Assembly (NCBI GenBank): GCA_964512655.1
Contig: CAZEJT010000001.1
Location: forward strand, 860,623 to 924,622
DNA length: 64,000 nucleotides
Origin: VBOC01 sp964512655
GTDB lineage: Bacteria; Bacteroidota; Ignavibacteria; UBA10030; SZUA-254
Direction of reading: 5' to 3'
Part shown: positions 9,368 through 18,143 of the stretch, piece after piece
Position numbering within the stretch: the first letter of the stretch is position 1
Layout: each line of letters begins with the position of its first letter
Translations under genes and position numbers: made by a program
The notes under the pieces: generated by a model
Told to the model about the DNA's origin: nothing
Seen by the model: the letters and a program-made list of their open reading frames with translations, nothing else
The model's database searches: none

Positions 9368-10582
9368 TCACGCGACCGGTTCGCCGGGATCTTCCACGAG
9401 CCGTTCTTCCATGAGGGAAGGAAATGCAAAGACCTCCGAGCTCATCGCCTCAAGCGCCCGGCTCATACACCCCGCAATATCCAGTCCCTCCTCCGCCGTC
9501 TCGACCTCCGATGCAGACGACCACGTGTCCGGGTTGCGCGGCGCGAGGTAAGAACAGCAGTCGTCGTAGGGCCCCTTCGAGATGTCGTGCGTCCCGGCGC
9601 GCCTCGCAAGCGAAATGATCTCCTCCTTGTCTGTGCCCGAAAGGGGCCGCAGGATCGGAAGGGAAGCCGCGCCATCGATCACGCGGATGTTGCGCAGCGT
9701 TTGCGACGCCACCTGGCCCAGGCTTTCCCCGGTAACGAGCCCCTCCGCTTTCTCGTTTCTCGCGATCACTTCGGAAATGCGCACCATCATTCTCCGGTAG
9801 AGGATGACCCGCAGCGGCTGGGGGGCGCGGAGGACGATAACATTCTGTACGTCGGCGAAGGGAACAAGGTAGAGCTTCGACCGGTATTGGAATCGGGTAA
9901 GAGCCGAGGCAATCTCACGGACCTGGTCGACGGAACGGCGGCTGGTGTACGGCATGCTGTGGAAATGAACAAAAGAGACAGACGCGCCCCTCCTCATCAT
10001 CTGCCACGCGGCAACGGGCGAATCGAAACCGGCCGAGAGCAGACCGACAATCCGGCCGCTGACGCCGGCCGGAAGTCCGCCGGGACCTTTCAGCTTCGAC
10101 CGGTAGACGTAAGCGGTCCCGTCCGCAAGCTCTACGGTCACGGTCTCATCGGGCCTCGAGAGATTCGCACGGACCGAAAAACGGTCGCACAGGAATTTCC
10201 CGACGTGCTCGTTGACGGCAGTGGACGAGAGGGGGAAATTCTTGTCGGCCCGGCGGGTATCGACCTTGATCGTCCCGAATTCTCTTCCTTCAAGAAGCCT
10301 CTCCGAGGCCGCGCAGATGGCGCCAACTTCCTGATCCACTCTCACGCCGGCGCAGACGTTGGAGAGTCCGAACACGTCCATGAGCCGTCGTTCGCTCTCA
10401 AGAAGATCTCCCCCCGGAGGAATTTCAATGACAAAACGGCCGTAGCCCCCCCTCACGGTGGGAAGCGGATGAATGTCCCGAAGCGAAATCCGGACATTTT
10501 TCATCAATTGCCTCTCAAAATGCCGGCGGTTCTCCCCCTTAAGGATTATTTCGTGATGGTGGACCACGATGACCTGCTGCAT
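9368..10582 (-). CDS. thiI: tRNA 4-thiouridine synthase ThiI
   Basis: 404 residues. ThiI adenylates and thiolates U8 of tRNA and can supply sulfur for thiamine thiazole. The N-terminal ferredoxin-like/THUMP region (about 1-165, with ALLEG and FPLSSTAVNEHVGKFLC) is followed by a PP-loop ATPase domain with LLSAGFDSPVAAW, and a DDCCS segment near the C-terminus carries candidate catalytic cysteines. The length corresponds to the short form without the rhodanese domain found in E. coli. The promoter at 10588-10616 ends 5 nt before the ATG and no Shine-Dalgarno is present, so translation is probably leaderless. The CDGSH gene follows. Confidence 0.92.
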   Translation of the reverse strand: MQQVIVVHHHEIILKGENRRHFERQLMKNVRISLRDIHPLPTVRGGYGRFVIEIPPGGDLLESERRLMDVFGLSNVCAGVRVDQEVGAICAASERLLEGREFGTIKVDTRRADKNFPLSSTAVNEHVGKFLCDRFSVRANLSRPDETVTVELADGTAYVYRSKLKGPGGLPAGVSGRIVGLLSAGFDSPVAAWQMMRRGASVSFVHFHSMPYTSRRSVDQVREIASALTRFQYRSKLYLVPFADVQNVIVLRAPQPLRVILYRRMMVRISEVIARNEKAEGLVTGESLGQVASQTLRNIRVIDGAASLPILRPLSGTDKEEIISLARRAGTHDISKGPYDDCCSYLAPRNPDTWSSASEVETAEEGLDIAGCMSRALEAMSSEVFAFPSLMEERLVEDPGEPVA

Positions 10583-10587
10583 GAAGA

Positions 10588-10616
10588 AAGATAGCCGTTC
10601 CTCGAAGGAAAAGCAA
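10588..10616 (-). promoter_or_regulatory. thiI promoter giving a leaderless transcript
   Basis: Minus-strand TTGCTT (10616-10611), 17-bp spacer, TATCTT (10593-10588), then only 5 nt to the thiI ATG at 10582. Transcription is expected to start at or next to the A of the ATG. Confidence 0.6.
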
Positions 10617-10647
10617 TCCGTTTCAATGCGTTTCGGGTCCGGAGCGC

Positions 10648-10676
10648 TTGCATCATTTTTTTCAATTCCTTACATT
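10648..10676 (+). promoter_or_regulatory. Promoter and strong ribosome site for the DsrE-like gene
   Basis: TTGCAT (10648-10653), 17 bp, TACATT (10671-10676); start of transcription near 10683. The roughly 55-nt leader ends with AGGAGG at 10724-10729, 8 nt before the ATG at 10738, one of the clearest Shine-Dalgarno sites in the window. Confidence 0.6.
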
Positions 10677-10737
10677 CCCCATCATTTCATCAGCACCGCC
10701 CAACCACAACTCATCACATCTTTAGGAGGGTCCAGCT

Positions 10738-11430
10738 ATGGTTAACCTCACCGAACCAACCCGCCGCCGCGGATTCCTGGGAACGGTTGCAGCAGGCGCC
10801 GTTTCAATGCTCGGCCTTGCATCGCTGTCGAAAGCCGCTCCACGTCCGTTCTCTCCGTATGCTTCCCCCCTGCCGGAGACTTCCGACGCATCCTTCGAGG
10901 CATGGGTCGGGAAAATGAAGGGAAAGCACAAGCAGGTGTATGACGCCCCGGATACGAACAGCGGGTTCCCGTTCGCATGGGCGCGCATACTCCTCATGTC
11001 GCACGAGCGGTTCGGAGTTCCCGAAAGTGATATCACGGCGGTCATCGTGCTCCGGCACGACGGGATTCCGGCGGCGATGGTGTCTGACCTCTGGCCGAAG
11101 TACAAGTTCGGCGAGCAGTTCAAGGTAACCGATGCCGCCACGAAAGCGCCCGCCGTACGCAATCCCTTTTATCAGCCGAAGCCCGGGGAACAGTTGCTCC
11201 CCGACATGTCGATAGAGGCGTTGCAGAAAAGCGGCGTCCTCATCGGCGTGTGCGATATGGCCTTGACTGTGTACAGCGGCATGGTGGGAAAGAAGATGAA
11301 CATGGATCCCGCCGACGTGAAGAAAGATTGGGTGGCGGGAATTATCCCTGGTATTCAGATCCTCCCTTCGGGTGTCTATGCGATAAACCGCGCCCAGGAG
11401 GCAGGCTGTACCTACTGTTTCGCCGGGTAA
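10738..11430 (+). CDS. Tat-signal DsrE-like protein
   Basis: A 230-residue exported protein. The N-terminus RRRGFLGTVAAGAVSMLGLASLSKAAP is a twin-arginine signal with a short hydrophobic core and AxA-type cleavage site. The mature part (WARILLMSHERFGVPESDITAVIVLRHDG, LQKSGVLIGVCDMALT, GVYAINRAQEAGCTYCFAG) resembles the DsrE/DsrF-like sulfur-relay fold, with Cys in GVC and at the C-terminal CTYC. Many such Tat-exported DsrE-like proteins are known only as hypothetical. It is divergent from thiI, and the next gene is a TsdA-like cytochrome, so a periplasmic sulfur role is possible but inferred. Confidence 0.75.
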   Translation: MVNLTEPTRRRGFLGTVAAGAVSMLGLASLSKAAPRPFSPYASPLPETSDASFEAWVGKMKGKHKQVYDAPDTNSGFPFAWARILLMSHERFGVPESDITAVIVLRHDGIPAAMVSDLWPKYKFGEQFKVTDAATKAPAVRNPFYQPKPGEQLLPDMSIEALQKSGVLIGVCDMALTVYSGMVGKKMNMDPADVKKDWVAGIIPGIQILPSGVYAINRAQEAGCTYCFAG

Positions 11431-11472
11431 TAAGGTAAAGACTCGAGGGAGAAGAGGGGGCTCCTGGAGGAC

Positions 11473-12447
11473 CTACCTCTGCCTCGAGGTGTCGGGAGCG
11501 CCGGGCGTGCTACGGTAGTAGACAGCATCGGGGGGAACTTTCGACGCCGAATAATCTCTGTCCTTGTGGGGAAAGCGGGGGCGCGGCTTTGAATTGATGT
11601 ACGCCGCGATATGCTGGGCCTCCGCGGCGGTGAGGCTTCCCACATCAAGATAGGGCATCATGTAAAGTATCATTCCTGCAAGCGTGTAGACACGTGCCGC
11701 GCCGGCGCCGTCGTTCCATGACCGCGGGCCCCACAAGGGGCCCGCTTTTTTATCTCCGATCTGGACTCCCTGGCCGTCCTCCCCGTGGCACGCCACGCAC
11801 TTCTCGCGGAAGAGCGTCCTCCCTTTTCTTGTGTCGAGATTCCGGATGGGAACGAGTTGATCGGGAGAAATAGTGTTCTGTCCCCTCCAGGAGAGCTTCG
11901 ATCCTCTTCCATATCCCTCCGACACCCACGAGATGTAAGAGGCGAGCGCCCGGACTTCCGCCGTTGTGTCGGCGACGATTGCGTTGTCGCCCATGGCGGC
12001 GACCCGGTCGCCGGAACCAGCTGCGCGCGGGGCGTCTTCCGACCTGACGAAGCAGCCGACAATACGGTCTTCGAGAGAGAGCTGCCGGCCGGCGCGCTTG
12101 TTGTATTCCGGAAAAACGCCTGCAACCCCCACAAGCGGCATCGCCTTCTCCCTCTGGCCGGCATTGAGGTGGCAGTTATTGCATGACAGCGAATTCCCGG
12201 TGAGGCGCCGCGCTCTATGCGGTGTGTTCGTGAAAATTCTGTACCCGAGAATGATCCGCTGAGCCTGAGACGAATCGGCGGGAAGGGAACCGGTAAGAGG
12301 ATTCTTCGGGAGGTCCCACGCGGTTTCCATGCCGGTTCTGGAGGAAATGAGGGGTCCCGAAAGCGTGGAGTCTGCCGGGCGGTAGAGCTCCTGTCCTAGC
12401 ATGAAAGGCGCGAACCCCGCAAGGATCAATGCCGCTCCTAGCTTCAT
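11473..12447 (-). CDS. TsdA-like dihaem c-type cytochrome (thiosulfate dehydrogenase family)
   Basis: 324 residues with an N-terminal signal segment (KLGAALILAGFAPFMLGQE) and two haem-c motifs, CNNCH and CVACH. The stretch FTNTPHRARRL, then SCNNCHLNAGQREKAMPLVGVAGVFPEYN, then LEDRIVGCFVRSEDAPRA follows the TsdA pattern, in which a Cys of the GCF segment is an axial ligand of haem 1. TsdA enzymes couple two thiosulfates to tetrathionate or run the reverse. The second domain (CVACHGEDGQG, MILYMMPYLDVGSLTAAEAQHIAAYI) is a standard class I cytochrome. It lies 4 bp after the upstream SdrB-repeat gene. The substrate is inferred from family resemblance. Confidence 0.78.
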   Translation of the reverse strand: MKLGAALILAGFAPFMLGQELYRPADSTLSGPLISSRTGMETAWDLPKNPLTGSLPADSSQAQRIILGYRIFTNTPHRARRLTGNSLSCNNCHLNAGQREKAMPLVGVAGVFPEYNKRAGRQLSLEDRIVGCFVRSEDAPRAAGSGDRVAAMGDNAIVADTTAEVRALASYISWVSEGYGRGSKLSWRGQNTISPDQLVPIRNLDTRKGRTLFREKCVACHGEDGQGVQIGDKKAGPLWGPRSWNDGAGAARVYTLAGMILYMMPYLDVGSLTAAEAQHIAAYINSKPRPRFPHKDRDYSASKVPPDAVYYRSTPGAPDTSRQR

Positions 12448-12451
12448 GCTC

Positions 12452-15076
12452 CTACCTCACCAGAAGCATCTTCCGGAAGCTCACGGACGTGCGCGGACCC
12501 TCATCCGCCTCCGGGCCGGGAATCCCTTCAACAATGATCTGGTAGAAATAAACTCCGGAGGCGAGATCGCGTGCATCGAATTCCACGGCCCCCGGCCCGT
12601 CCTCCAATTGCTCCCGGTCGATGAGAGTGGCGACAACCTGACCCAGGATGTTGTAGATCTTGAGTGTAACCACCGACGGAGCTGCGAGTTCAAACTCGAT
12701 CGTTGTTGTAGGGTTGAACGGATTTGGATAATTCTGACGCAGCGAGAACGCCGGGGGTAGATCCTCAGTCTGGTTCGAGGCCGGCGCGACAACGATCGGG
12801 TGGGCCAGGGGGCTCGGGCGGAGGTACGGGATGCTGCTGACCGAGGCCACTCCGGTGATCCGGAGGAAACTGGCGAATGAAACCGTGTCCATTGGAGCGG
12901 TGAAGGCCGCGTTGACCTTCCTGATCACCGTGTCGAGGTTTGTGTACGCCGATTGAGATACGCCTGTCCAGTACGTCAGAAGCGAATCAGCCCTGGCCGC
13001 AATCTCGTTGAGGGTCATGCCGCTCAGCTGGTTGGGGCCTTCCTCATAGATGAGTTCTCCATACCCCGGCGGCGTGTGAGCGAGAAGGCTCGATCCGATG
13101 TTGAGCTTCAGCGCGATCAGGTCCGCGACCAGGCGGTTGTTGTGAGTGAGCGGCGTGAGCGTCGTTTTCTTTCCGAGAAATGCCCGGCCCCTGAACGACA
13201 CGAACCCCGAAGGCGACGCTGTGTGCGTCGTGCCCTTGCTGATCAATGCGTTATACATCTGCAGGCTTCTCGGGATCACCGCCCATCCGTACAACGTGCG
13301 CGCATCCGGCCGCGGAATCCCCAGCGTCATCCCCGATGAGAAGTATTGCAGGAATGTTTCCTCGCGTACGTTCGCAGTGTTCGGCATCGCCAGAAGGAAC
13401 GATTGCGACGCCGGAGACTGCGCCCCGTGCTTGACGCCGGTCATCGTTCCGTTAAAGGTCCACCACCACCGCCGCGCTGCCACGCCGGATTTCGAGCCGT
13501 ACCCGCAGATCGTGACCGTCTGACCGGTGGCTATCGAAGCGCCGGAGAAGTCGATTTCCTTCCCGCTTGCCGGATTGGCTGAAGCGAAGGGGCCCTTTGA
13601 CGTAATGGAGTCGACCAGCCTGTTGAACGAGACGTGCAATCCGTTCACCGGCCCGGGGGGTGCGTCATTTCTGAAATCAAAACACCATTTCGATTCCACC
13701 TTCTTCCTGCGCACTGCCTTTTTGACGAGGAGGCTTTCCGCGGGGAACGACCGGAACCTCGTCGAGTCCGTTATCGAACGTGCGCCGAAATCAAAGCCGG
13801 ATGTGTCCGTATCCGTCGTGATGACCAGCGTGTACGTCGAAGAGAGAGGCGACGTCCGCGCCCAGAGCGGAGGGACGGTGAGTCCGATTGTGTAGGTGTC
13901 CGGGACAAGCGTAAGAATACTATAGAGTCCCCCCCCCTGCGTGACGGTTGACCGGCTGTTCGCCGGATGCGCCGCCGTGGCAGTGACGGTCCAGCCCGTC
14001 AATCCTCCGTCGCCCGGATCGCGGTTCCCGTTTCCATTCCGGTCATAGAAGACCACCCCCCTCACCGCGCTGTAGCGCGCGTTCCCGAAATCCCTCCCCG
14101 ATACGCTCTGAGCGCTTTGAAGCGATAGAGTGTAGGTGCCGGGAGGACCGGGCATTGTCTGAGTCCATCCGGTCTGAAGCTGCTCGCTGACAGTCACCGC
14201 GCCCGGGCCCACATTGCTGAACGTATAGCTCCCCCCCGCGTTCGTCAGTGTGCTGTCAAGATGGAGGCTCCCCCGGAAGAGCTGAATCCTCCAGTTTGGA
14301 AGGCCGGGCTCTCCGGAATCCTTCACGCCGTCCGCGTCCAGATCCCGGAACTTCATGCCGCTGATTGAACCGTTATGGAAATTCCCGAAATCCCGGGATG
14401 TCAGGCTCTGCCCGCTCTGCGAGGTGAATGAATACGAGCCCCCGGACGCCGGAAGTGTTTGCGTCCAGCCTGCCTGTGATTGCTCGCTGATCGTATACGA
14501 TCCCGGTCCGAGAGCGCTGAAGGAGTATGCGCCGCTCCCGTCAGTCAGGGTGCTGTCTACATGAAGACTTCCGCGGAAGAGATCCATGCGCCACCCCGAA
14601 AGTCCGGGTTCCCCGCCGTTCTTGATGCCGTTTCCGTTCAGATCCTCGAACGCATTCCCGCCCGCCGAAACGAGCAGGAAATTTCCAAAGTCGTTGCCGG
14701 AGGAGTTCTGACCCCCCGGAAGGGTGAGGGAATAGGACCCCCCTGAGGCCGGAAGGGTCTGCGACCATCCGTTCTGCGCCTCTTCGGAAACGGTGTAATT
14801 TCCGGGTCCCACACTCGTGAAACGATAACTCCCGTCGGAGCCTGTCAAGGTGCTGTCTACCTCGAGGGATGCCACGAAGAGCCGGATGCGCCAGTTCTGC
14901 AGGCCGGGGTCGGACAGGTCCTTTGCCGCATCCCCGGCAAGATCATTGAATGCTGTCCCGCTGATCGTGTCGGAGGCGAGGCTTACGGTGAAGAGGTGGA
15001 GGCCAAAAGACGTTTGCGCCGGCGCATTGGCCGGGATGAGGAACGCAAGCAGCGCGCAGAGAAAGGCGGATTTCAC
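12452..15076 (-). CDS. SdrB-repeat surface protein with T9SS sorting domain
   Basis: 874 residues beginning at GTG. A signal peptide (to about ANAPAQ) is followed by four SdrD B-like repeats, each with a calcium-loop-like core: FNDLAGDAAKDLSDPGLQNW, FEDLNGNGIKNGGEPGLSGW, FRDLDADGVKDSGEPGLPNW, FYDRNGNGNRDPGDGGLTGW (roughly residues 38-430). A unique middle region follows, then a C-terminal T9SS signal domain with LRQNYPNPFNPTTTIEFEL and GVYFYQIIVEG. It is expected to be exported by the Sec and type IX systems and attached to the surface. TTGACT with a weak GAAATT -10 lies at 15157-15185. No Shine-Dalgarno precedes the GTG. Confidence 0.88.
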   Translation of the reverse strand: MKSAFLCALLAFLIPANAPAQTSFGLHLFTVSLASDTISGTAFNDLAGDAAKDLSDPGLQNWRIRLFVASLEVDSTLTGSDGSYRFTSVGPGNYTVSEEAQNGWSQTLPASGGSYSLTLPGGQNSSGNDFGNFLLVSAGGNAFEDLNGNGIKNGGEPGLSGWRMDLFRGSLHVDSTLTDGSGAYSFSALGPGSYTISEQSQAGWTQTLPASGGSYSFTSQSGQSLTSRDFGNFHNGSISGMKFRDLDADGVKDSGEPGLPNWRIQLFRGSLHLDSTLTNAGGSYTFSNVGPGAVTVSEQLQTGWTQTMPGPPGTYTLSLQSAQSVSGRDFGNARYSAVRGVVFYDRNGNGNRDPGDGGLTGWTVTATAAHPANSRSTVTQGGGLYSILTLVPDTYTIGLTVPPLWARTSPLSSTYTLVITTDTDTSGFDFGARSITDSTRFRSFPAESLLVKKAVRRKKVESKWCFDFRNDAPPGPVNGLHVSFNRLVDSITSKGPFASANPASGKEIDFSGASIATGQTVTICGYGSKSGVAARRWWWTFNGTMTGVKHGAQSPASQSFLLAMPNTANVREETFLQYFSSGMTLGIPRPDARTLYGWAVIPRSLQMYNALISKGTTHTASPSGFVSFRGRAFLGKKTTLTPLTHNNRLVADLIALKLNIGSSLLAHTPPGYGELIYEEGPNQLSGMTLNEIAARADSLLTYWTGVSQSAYTNLDTVIRKVNAAFTAPMDTVSFASFLRITGVASVSSIPYLRPSPLAHPIVVAPASNQTEDLPPAFSLRQNYPNPFNPTTTIEFELAAPSVVTLKIYNILGQVVATLIDREQLEDGPGAVEFDARDLASGVYFYQIIVEGIPGPEADEGPRTSVSFRKMLLVR

Positions 15077-15222
15077 TGGTATATCTGTGGCGTACTCGAT
15101 GTCATATCAGCCTCTGGGTCCGGTAGGATGTCCCGGTGAGACTCCTCCCTTCGGATAATTTCGAGGATTCCCCGTACAAAGTCAACAGAAAATTTTTACC
15201 GGGAGATCCTCCTCCCTCCCGC

Positions 15223-16569
15223 TCACCCTTTTGGCAGGCCGTTCTTTGAGATCGTCTCCATGACGTCTGTGAACCTGTCAAGCTCCCTGAGGGTGGTATA
15301 GAGATTCGGCGTTATCCTGATCCCCTTGAACTCATCGTGGATGATGGGGGTCGTGAAAATCTTGTGCTTATCCATCAGGTATGCGCCTATTGCAGCGGGG
15401 TCGATCCCCTCGATCTCGATATTCGCGATCCCGCACGACTGGTGGGAGTCGAACGAAGTGTGGAACCGGACGTTGGGGAGGCTCTTGAGGCGGTTCATCC
15501 AGTACCTCGAGAGATACCTCAGCCGCGCCTCCTTCCGGTCGGCCCCGATCCCGTTGCTGAACAAGAGCGCCTCGCCGATCGCCAGCTTTGGAGCGGCGGA
15601 GTGTGTTCCGATCTCCTCGTACTTCCGGATGTCTGCGGCCTGTTTCTGCTCTGCCGCCATCAGGGGCCAGATCTTCTCAATCTTTTCCTTCCTGACAAAA
15701 AGGAGGCCCGTTCCCTTGGGCGCGTAGAGCCACTTATGCAGGCTCGTTCCATAATAGTCGCACCCCAGATCTTTCTGCTTGAATGCGAAATGGCCGAAGG
15801 AGTGGGCGCCGTCGACGATGACCTCGATTCCTTTCGAGCGGGCCAGCTCGCACACCTTCTTCACGGGCGTGATCTGCCCGGTGATATTAATGACATGCGA
15901 CATCAGGATGAGGCGTGTTTTCGGCGTGATTCCCTGCTCGAACGACTCAACGATGGAGTCGAGGTTCTTCGGGGCAATCGGCACCTTGATAAGTTTCAGG
16001 ACCAAACCCTCCCGCGTTTGCCTCTGACGGAGGGTCGTGAGCATGCGGGGATAATCCTGCGTCGTCGTCAGGATCTCGTCCCCCGATTTGAGGTCGATTC
16101 CGGAAAGGAGGATTTCAAGCGACTCGGACGCGTTGCGCGTGATGGCGATCTCCTCGCGGTCGCATCCGAACATTTCCGCAAGCCCTGCGCGAATCGTTTC
16201 CGATTGCGGTTCGAGTATCTGCCACATCGTGTAGGCGGTCGCATCTTCCTGCTCCCAGACATACCGCACGAGGGCCTCGGTGACGATCCTCGGCGAGGGC
16301 GACACGCCGCCGTTGTTCAGATTCGTGATCCCCCTCGTGACGGAAAACGCCCGCTGGATCTCCAGCCAGAAGTCTTCATCCGAGGCGGTCTCGACGGGGT
16401 CGAGCGGTTCGACGCGGTGAACCGCCGCACGGAGCTCACCCATCAGCGCGGCGACCGACGGGGTGGTAAGCGCGGCGAGCCCGATTCCTCTGCCGGCCAT
16501 CGAGAGAAACGATCGGCGGTCGATCGTTTCGCCGGCCGTGAACGGATGAAGTGGTTTAAGATTCTCCAT
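15223..16569 (-). CDS. Tat-signal class V aminotransferase-like PLP enzyme
   Basis: 448 residues. The N-terminal DRRSFLSMAGRGIGLAAL is a twin-arginine motif, so this PLP enzyme is probably exported. The catalytic domain has VTRGITNLNNGGVSPSP, ITRNASESLEIL, VIVDGAHSFGHF and the PLP-lysine region YYGTSLHKWLYAPKGTGLLFV (Schiff-base Lys in LHKW). This is the fold-type I, class V pattern of isopenicillin-N-epimerase and cysteine-desulfurase-like proteins. The substrate is unknown. It is the last gene of the minus-strand run, 26 bp after ompA. Confidence 0.88.
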   Translation of the reverse strand: MENLKPLHPFTAGETIDRRSFLSMAGRGIGLAALTTPSVAALMGELRAAVHRVEPLDPVETASDEDFWLEIQRAFSVTRGITNLNNGGVSPSPRIVTEALVRYVWEQEDATAYTMWQILEPQSETIRAGLAEMFGCDREEIAITRNASESLEILLSGIDLKSGDEILTTTQDYPRMLTTLRQRQTREGLVLKLIKVPIAPKNLDSIVESFEQGITPKTRLILMSHVINITGQITPVKKVCELARSKGIEVIVDGAHSFGHFAFKQKDLGCDYYGTSLHKWLYAPKGTGLLFVRKEKIEKIWPLMAAEQKQAADIRKYEEIGTHSAAPKLAIGEALLFSNGIGADRKEARLRYLSRYWMNRLKSLPNVRFHTSFDSHQSCGIANIEIEGIDPAAIGAYLMDKHKIFTTPIIHDEFKGIRITPNLYTTLRELDRFTDVMETISKNGLPKG

Positions 16570-16595
16570 GCGATCCCTTTCCGGACGATGTGATG

Positions 16596-18065
16596 TTATT
16601 GATGCGGCGTGATGACCACGTCGATGCGGCGGTTTTTCGCCCTCCCGTCGGGAGTGTCGTTTGAAGCCACGGGCCTGGTCCTGCCGTACCCGTGATAACT
16701 CACGCCAAGCTCTACCCCCATGTTGGCCATGAGATACTCTGCCACTGCCTTCGCGCGGCTCTCGGAGAGGGCGCGGTTCGCCTCATCGTTTCCCTGGGAG
16801 TCGGTATGCCCCTCAATAGCGACGCCGCAGTCGGGATACTTCTTGATGGCATCCTGCACCTTGGTGAGGAGGTTGTAATACTCAGGCTCAATCGTGTTTT
16901 TCGCCGGGGGAAAGGTCAACCCAACCAGGCGTACGACAATCCTCCCGCCGTCGCGGGTGACACTGGCTTCTTCGGGGAGGAACATCGTAGAGACCTGTTT
17001 GAAGGCGTCTGCCGGCTCGATTGCCTGGGCTGCCGGGGGCGGCGGACCCTTGTCGTTTCCCGGCGGGGCGAGCCTACCCTCCATTGACGATAGCCGGCGA
17101 CGGAGATCTTCTATTTCGTTGTCCTTCCCGATCGCCGCATCCCTCGCCTGCCGTAGTTGGTCCGCGTCTTTCAGAGCCTTCGCGTCACGTTCCTTGATCG
17201 CTGCAACTGCCTCTGAGACGGGCCCGCCGAGCCCGGTATCGAATCGCGAACGTATGCCGAGAATGACCGCAAGCCGTTCGAACTGGGCCTCGGAGGCAAG
17301 AAACGCGTCCTCAAGACTTCCCTTTTGCATTTTCATCTTTCTAATCGCGCCGGAGAGATAGAGCGCATGCGCGGATTCGTATCGTGCTTCTTGCGCCAGC
17401 CGGCGCGCTTCATTCGGGTCGTAGTGCTCCTGCTTAAGGAGTTTCTCGACTCTCTGCGCGAGGTCGTGCGCCTTCGCGAGGGTTTTGGGGGCGTCGTCCC
17501 TGGTGCCTTCCTGATCTGCTCTGGCAAGGAGGGACCGGGCAGGAGAAAGGTAGTTCGACTGCATTGCTTCGATCTCGGCGCTTCTGTACGCGGCGTGCGC
17601 CTCATCCGCGGCGCGCTTTGCTCCCGGCGCATCGCCGTTTTCAAGGGCTCGGGCGGCATTCGCGAACCCATCTTCCCCCTTACTCCAGAGCCTTGTGGCG
17701 GATTTTGGGGCGCCGGCGCTGTCCGCACTGCTTCGCGCGGCCATCAGCGCGCCGAACAGTTCTCCGGCGGTCTTGCTCTCATCCAGCGCCTTCGAGAAAT
17801 ATGCCGATGCGTTCTTCAGCTTGTCGCGAATCTGTTCGATGTCGCGCCCCTTAAGATAGAGATCTTCCCCTTCCTTGTAATAGCGGGCCGCCTTCTCATA
17901 GCTTTGGGGAGCAAGGATCGAAGCATTTTGAGAAGCCGCCCGGGACATGAGCTTGTCGACGTCGCCGAATAATTCGGTGCGCAGATTATCCTGCGCGTGA
18001 GCGTGCAGTACAGCCAACAGCGACAGTGTTATCAGTAGGCGCAGGACTCGACCGGGCGATCTCAT
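16596..18065 (-). CDS. OmpA-family peptidoglycan-binding protein with long helical region
   Basis: 489 residues from the ATG at 18065. A TTG codon at 18110 opens the frame earlier but lies upstream of the predicted transcription start, and MRSPGRVLRLLITLSLLAVLHAHAQ is a better signal peptide. Residues about 25-320 are Ala/Arg/Glu-rich helices, probably coiled-coil, including repeated AARYYKEGEDLYLKG-type segments like the DUF4398/TPR-like stalks of OmpA proteins. The C-terminal OmpA domain (EPEYYNLLTKVQDAIKKYP, AIEGHTDSQGNDEANRALSESRA, GYGRTRPVASNDTPDGRAKNRRIDV) should bind peptidoglycan. It has its own strong promoter at 18099-18127. Confidence 0.9.
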   Translation of the reverse strand: MRSPGRVLRLLITLSLLAVLHAHAQDNLRTELFGDVDKLMSRAASQNASILAPQSYEKAARYYKEGEDLYLKGRDIEQIRDKLKNASAYFSKALDESKTAGELFGALMAARSSADSAGAPKSATRLWSKGEDGFANAARALENGDAPGAKRAADEAHAAYRSAEIEAMQSNYLSPARSLLARADQEGTRDDAPKTLAKAHDLAQRVEKLLKQEHYDPNEARRLAQEARYESAHALYLSGAIRKMKMQKGSLEDAFLASEAQFERLAVILGIRSRFDTGLGGPVSEAVAAIKERDAKALKDADQLRQARDAAIGKDNEIEDLRRRLSSMEGRLAPPGNDKGPPPPAAQAIEPADAFKQVSTMFLPEEASVTRDGGRIVVRLVGLTFPPAKNTIEPEYYNLLTKVQDAIKKYPDCGVAIEGHTDSQGNDEANRALSESRAKAVAEYLMANMGVELGVSYHGYGRTRPVASNDTPDGRAKNRRIDVVITPHQ

Positions 18066-18098
18066 GCCGAAGGGCAAACGTGAGACCGACTTCGAGCA

Positions 18099-18127
18099 AA
18101 TATAGTCCAACGGAGGTTGACTGTCAA
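18099..18127 (-). promoter_or_regulatory. Strong ompA promoter inside the aroF-aminotransferase gene run
   Basis: Minus-strand TTGACA (18127-18122), exactly 17 bp, TATATT (18104-18099) followed by TG, so both the sigma70 consensus and the Bacteroidota TAnnTTTG pattern are met. Transcription should start near 18092, 27 nt before the ATG at 18065, which fixes the ompA start and lets ompA be expressed apart from the upstream genes. Confidence 0.75.
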
Positions 18128-18143
18128 GGATACCCGCGACCGC

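Noticed and set aside
9131..10594. Long open frame (487 codons) opposite thiI
   Set aside because: It is antisense to a gene with clear motifs, Arg/Pro-rich and without any recognisable domain. High GC makes such frames common here.
11431..11472. Terminator between the convergent DsrE-like and cytochrome genes
   Set aside because: CTCGAGG and CCTCGAG can pair but the loop is long, runs into coding sequence and no T tract follows.
15337..16593. 418-codon plus-strand frame opposite the aminotransferase
   Set aside because: Shadow of the PLP enzyme on the minus strand, no supporting feature.
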